Positions 40,157 to 42,500 of a stretch of 42,500 nucleotides of DNA are shown here, one piece after another (position 1 is the stretch's first letter; the number at the start of each line of letters is the position of its first letter). Below the pieces are notes generated by a model. That model was not told the DNA's origin, searched no databases, and saw only the letters and a list, made by a program, of their open reading frames with translations. The DNA comes from Treponema_I sp045616125 (GTDB lineage: Bacteria; Spirochaetota; Spirochaetia; Treponematales; Treponemataceae). Position numbers and translations under genes: made by a program. The stretch is taken from NCBI GenBank assembly GCA_045616125.1, contig JAZLGC010000105.1:1-42500 (forward strand), given 5' to 3'.

Positions 40157-41194
40157 ATGTCGAGAATCTGGCCCGAGCCGATTCATCCAGGTGATATCAT
40201 CGCCATAACGGCACCAAGTTTTGGATGTACCACCGAGCCATATGCTACCCGCATGAGAGCAGCAGTCGCTAAGCTGGAATCCATGGGATACCGGATTATC
40301 ATTGGTGATACCGTGTACAAAAGCGATGGTCTGGGTATCAGTACTGATCCCGAAGTCTGTGCCGAAGAACTCACCCGATTCTGGATGAATGATTCCATAA
40401 AGGCTGTTATCAGCGCAGGCGGTGGAGAATTGATGTGCGAAACCTCAGGATATCTTGATTTTACAAGACTGGCCGCTGCTAAACAGAAATGGTTTCTTGG
40501 TTACAGTGATAATACCAACTTCATTTATCCCCTGACGGTTGCCGGTGGTTCCGGAGGATTGTATACCCAGTGTATCAGTGGTTTCGGAAAACCATGGGAA
40601 TTGCCGGAAGAACAGGTGTGGAATGTTATAACCGGTAAGGTACAGTCTGTTCATGGCTTTGATTTGTTCCAGTCTCCGGCTGCAGAAAAGGTTGCAGAAG
40701 AACGTTTTGGAGCGCTTGCAGCCTATAATTATGACAGCCAAAAGCAGCTGGTATATGCTGGCAGTGCGGCACCGGATGGAACGGTATCTGCGGAAGGAAT
40801 ATTCCTTGGAGGCAACCTTGATGTTCTTGCCAATCTTGCCGGAACTGCCATGGATCGTACTTTGGAATGTATAAAATCTTCCGGACCTGTCATCTGGTTT
40901 CTTGAATCATGCGATGCAAATCCTGTGGAACTTCGCCGTCAGATCTGGCATCTGGATCAGTGCGGCTGGTTCAAATCTGCTTCTGCCATCATTTGCGGAC
41001 GTCCTTTAGCTGCCTGGGGAGAATCAGTCATGGGAGTGAATCAGTACAATGCCGTAACCGGAATCCTTGAAAAATATACTATTCCAATTATCATGGATGC
41101 CGATTTCGGTCATATAGACCCTTCGTTTCCTATCCCTATGGGCATACAAGGATCTGTCACCGCAGAACATAACACTATAACTCTTTTCTGGTAA
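40157..41194 (+). CDS. LD-carboxypeptidase, peptidase family S66
   Basis: The 345-aa protein has the S66 fold (LdcA/MccF). The nucleophile Ser is in LGYSDNTN (near residue 116), preceded by the AVISAGGGELM loop; the catalytic Glu is in VIWFLESCD and His in DADFGHIDPSFPIPMG. LdcA removes the terminal D-Ala from tetrapeptides in cytoplasmic murein recycling, while MccF members cleave acyl-sulfamoyl antibiotics. The length and lack of a signal peptide fit both, and the two cannot be separated here. ATG 40157 has AAGGAG upstream. The acyltransferase follows after 6 bp. Confidence 0.88.
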   Translation: MSRIWPEPIHPGDIIAITAPSFGCTTEPYATRMRAAVAKLESMGYRIIIGDTVYKSDGLGISTDPEVCAEELTRFWMNDSIKAVISAGGGELMCETSGYLDFTRLAAAKQKWFLGYSDNTNFIYPLTVAGGSGGLYTQCISGFGKPWELPEEQVWNVITGKVQSVHGFDLFQSPAAEKVAEERFGALAAYNYDSQKQLVYAGSAAPDGTVSAEGIFLGGNLDVLANLAGTAMDRTLECIKSSGPVIWFLESCDANPVELRRQIWHLDQCGWFKSASAIICGRPLAAWGESVMGVNQYNAVTGILEKYTIPIIMDADFGHIDPSFPIPMGIQGSVTAEHNTITLFW

Positions 41195-41200
41195 TACACT

Positions 41201-42403
41201 ATGAATTTTGCAACCTATTCAATCTATCTTATTTATCCAATTCTCTTTCTTCTATTCTGCTGGGGGCTTTCACCTGCTCCCAGAAAACAACTGTATGAAA
41301 ATCATTTCAGTTTGGATCAGACAAAAAGTCTTCAGGGGCTTGCAGCGTTTGTCATCATGCTGCACCACGCTGCTCAGAAAACCTGTGCCAGTTGGATTCC
41401 ACCGCTGGTTATCCGTCATGGACTTGACGCATTCCTTGAAGTTGGATATGTACTCGTCGGCTTTTTCTTTTTCTGTTCAGGATACGGTTTATATAAAAGC
41501 GCTGTTTCAAAAGATGGATATCTGAAAATCAGAAACTTTTTCTGTAAGCGTGTCTGGCCGGTAGTTGCTGCTTTTTATGTAACCATGCTCATTTTCCTTG
41601 CAGCCCGATTATGGCGTGGTCAGCATATCAAGCAACCACAGTTGATAGGATATATAACCGGAGCCATGCTCTGTAATAAAAATGCCTGGTACTGTATCAC
41701 CATTGTAATTCTTTACCTGGTATTCTGGATTTCATTTTCGATAAGTTCTCCGCGTACACATCGTCATTTTCCTGTAGCTTTGGTATGGGTTGGTACTTTG
41801 GCATATCTGTTGGCAGGATGTTTTATTGATCATAACGACTGGTGGTTTTGCGGCGAATGGTGGTATAACTCGGTACTCCTTTTTCCATTGGGCATGTCGT
41901 GGGCTAGTCATGAAAAAACAATTACTGAAAAATTAAAGAAAGGATATTGGATCTGGTTACTCAGCAGCATAGTGATTCTGTGGGCGTGTATTACAATTTC
42001 CCACTGGGTAGTTGGAAGCTTTGGATATTATGGAGACACTTGGAATCAACCTGTGGCCGCTAAAGTGCAGTCACGGTTTATCAGTGCTATTGCTCAGAAT
42101 ATCGTTGCATTTGCATTCTGTTTTCTGATGTATGTTTTCTGTATGAAATTCAAAACCGGAAACCTGGTAATCCGTTGGTTAGGGTCCGTTACACTGGAAT
42201 TTTATCTGATACATGGACTCTTTATCGAATTATTCGGATTTAATTTCCTGGATGTAACCAGACCACTTAAATATATAAAAAATGTCGGTGTGTATGTAGT
42301 TGTTGTTCTGGCATGTTCTGTTCTGGCTACGGTTATTCTGCAGGGGATTCTTCATCCAAAACAAACTCTGAAGAAAATAATGCAAAAAACCGTAAAAAAT
42401 TGA
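41201..42403 (+). CDS. Acyltransferase-3-type membrane protein
   Basis: The 400-aa integral membrane protein has about ten predicted TM segments, for example YSIYLIYPILFLLFCWGLSP, GYVLVGFFFFCSGYGLYKSA, ITIVILYLVFWISFSIS and VGVYVVVVLACSVLATVILQ. The conserved acyltransferase-3 start is LQGLAAFVIMLHHAAQKT, with the His pair, followed by FFFCSGYGLYKS and the late TLEFYLIHGLFIELFG. Such enzymes O-acylate sugars, peptidoglycan or lipids at the membrane. The acceptor is unknown; co-transcription with an LD-carboxypeptidase hints at cell-wall work. There is no clear ribosome site before ATG 41201. Confidence 0.82.
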   Translation: MNFATYSIYLIYPILFLLFCWGLSPAPRKQLYENHFSLDQTKSLQGLAAFVIMLHHAAQKTCASWIPPLVIRHGLDAFLEVGYVLVGFFFFCSGYGLYKSAVSKDGYLKIRNFFCKRVWPVVAAFYVTMLIFLAARLWRGQHIKQPQLIGYITGAMLCNKNAWYCITIVILYLVFWISFSISSPRTHRHFPVALVWVGTLAYLLAGCFIDHNDWWFCGEWWYNSVLLFPLGMSWASHEKTITEKLKKGYWIWLLSSIVILWACITISHWVVGSFGYYGDTWNQPVAAKVQSRFISAIAQNIVAFAFCFLMYVFCMKFKTGNLVIRWLGSVTLEFYLIHGLFIELFGFNFLDVTRPLKYIKNVGVYVVVVLACSVLATVILQGILHPKQTLKKIMQKTVKN

Positions 42404-42413
42404 AAAGTTTTTA

Positions 42414-42443
42414 TTGACAGAAGCGGGAGATATGATATATAGT
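42414..42443 (+). promoter_or_regulatory. Strong promoter at the right edge
   Basis: A perfect TTGACA (42414-42419), an 18-bp spacer and TATAGT (42438-42443; a TATATA with 16-bp spacing overlaps it) are followed by about 55 bp without a convincing start codon. The strength and the non-coding leader would suit a stable RNA or a highly expressed gene beyond the window, but the downstream product is not visible. Confidence 0.55.
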
Positions 42444-42500
42444 CTCATTCACCGACGCAGTAATGCAGCGGCAAACATGAAAAGAGTTGCAAAGCCTTGA

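Noticed and set aside
1..42500. CRISPR array
   Set aside because: The repeats seen are palindromic and irregularly spaced, without unique spacers of constant length, and no cas-like gene is present.

Overview
The window looks like part of a chromosome from a host-associated, Treponema-like spirochaete. No rRNA or marker phylogeny is possible here. The inference rests on gene content: a UPF0164/FadL-like outer-membrane protein, a DUF4912 + GH57 pair, an HTH-EIIA(PtsN-type) fusion, a phosphoglycerate kinase with the SHLGDPKK variant, a BspA-type leucine-rich lipoprotein, and abundant short palindromic repeats built on a CTGAGCCTGTCGAAGGG-type core. Genes use the standard bacterial code; TGA is a normal stop here (for example mnmA, nifU and the acyltransferase).

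Layout. (1) 1-640: AT-rich sequence with a decayed IS256-type transposase ending just before rfbB. (2) 653-3790: rfbB (dTDP-glucose 4,6-dehydratase) carrying an in-frame palindromic insertion, then an AAA-ATPase/PD-(D/E)XK gene between two repeat clusters. (3) 3836-11335: an envelope export locus with a Wzz-like protein, two FtsX/MacB-type permeases, a LolA-like carrier, an outer-membrane barrel and a LolD-like ATPase. It is interrupted by a two-gene islet (46-aa protein + GNAT acetyltransferase) with its own promoter. (4) 11486-16675: a PurF-like protein lacking the nucleophilic Cys, convergent aroB-nifS, and a sensorless hybrid histidine kinase. (5) 16778-17056 and 23353-23702: two inverted copies of one MITE, each with a perfect 8-bp target-site duplication, bracketing a lipoprotein gene, pgk, hup and the mnmA-nifS-nifU tRNA-thiolation operon. 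(6) 23743-31125: a degenerate M23 protein and a beta-propeller protein (operon), cdd, HTH-EIIA behind a promoter-terminator leader, a transglutaminase-like protein, an RluA-family synthase, DUF4912 and a GH57-like protein. (7) 31122-42403: UPF0164 protein, then divergently a TPR protein and a very large membrane SpoIIE/RsbU-type phosphatase whose reading frame is cut by an in-frame TGA, an S66 LD-carboxypeptidase and an acyltransferase-3 membrane protein. (8) a strong promoter at the right edge.

Main themes worth following are: a layered family of palindromic/MITE elements, two fragments of which are read in frame inside proteins; several apparently leaderless genes whose start codon lies 7-9 nt after a good -10 box; and enzyme homologues missing textbook catalytic residues (PurF-like, MnmA-like, GH57-like, M23-like). 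Stretches over 300 bases without an intact gene are 1-652 (IS remnant), 16676-17056 (terminator + MITE) and 23345-23742 (MITE + terminator). No tRNA, rRNA, CRISPR array or phage genes were seen. Residue positions are counted by hand and approximate; homology statements come from recognised motifs, not from a search.
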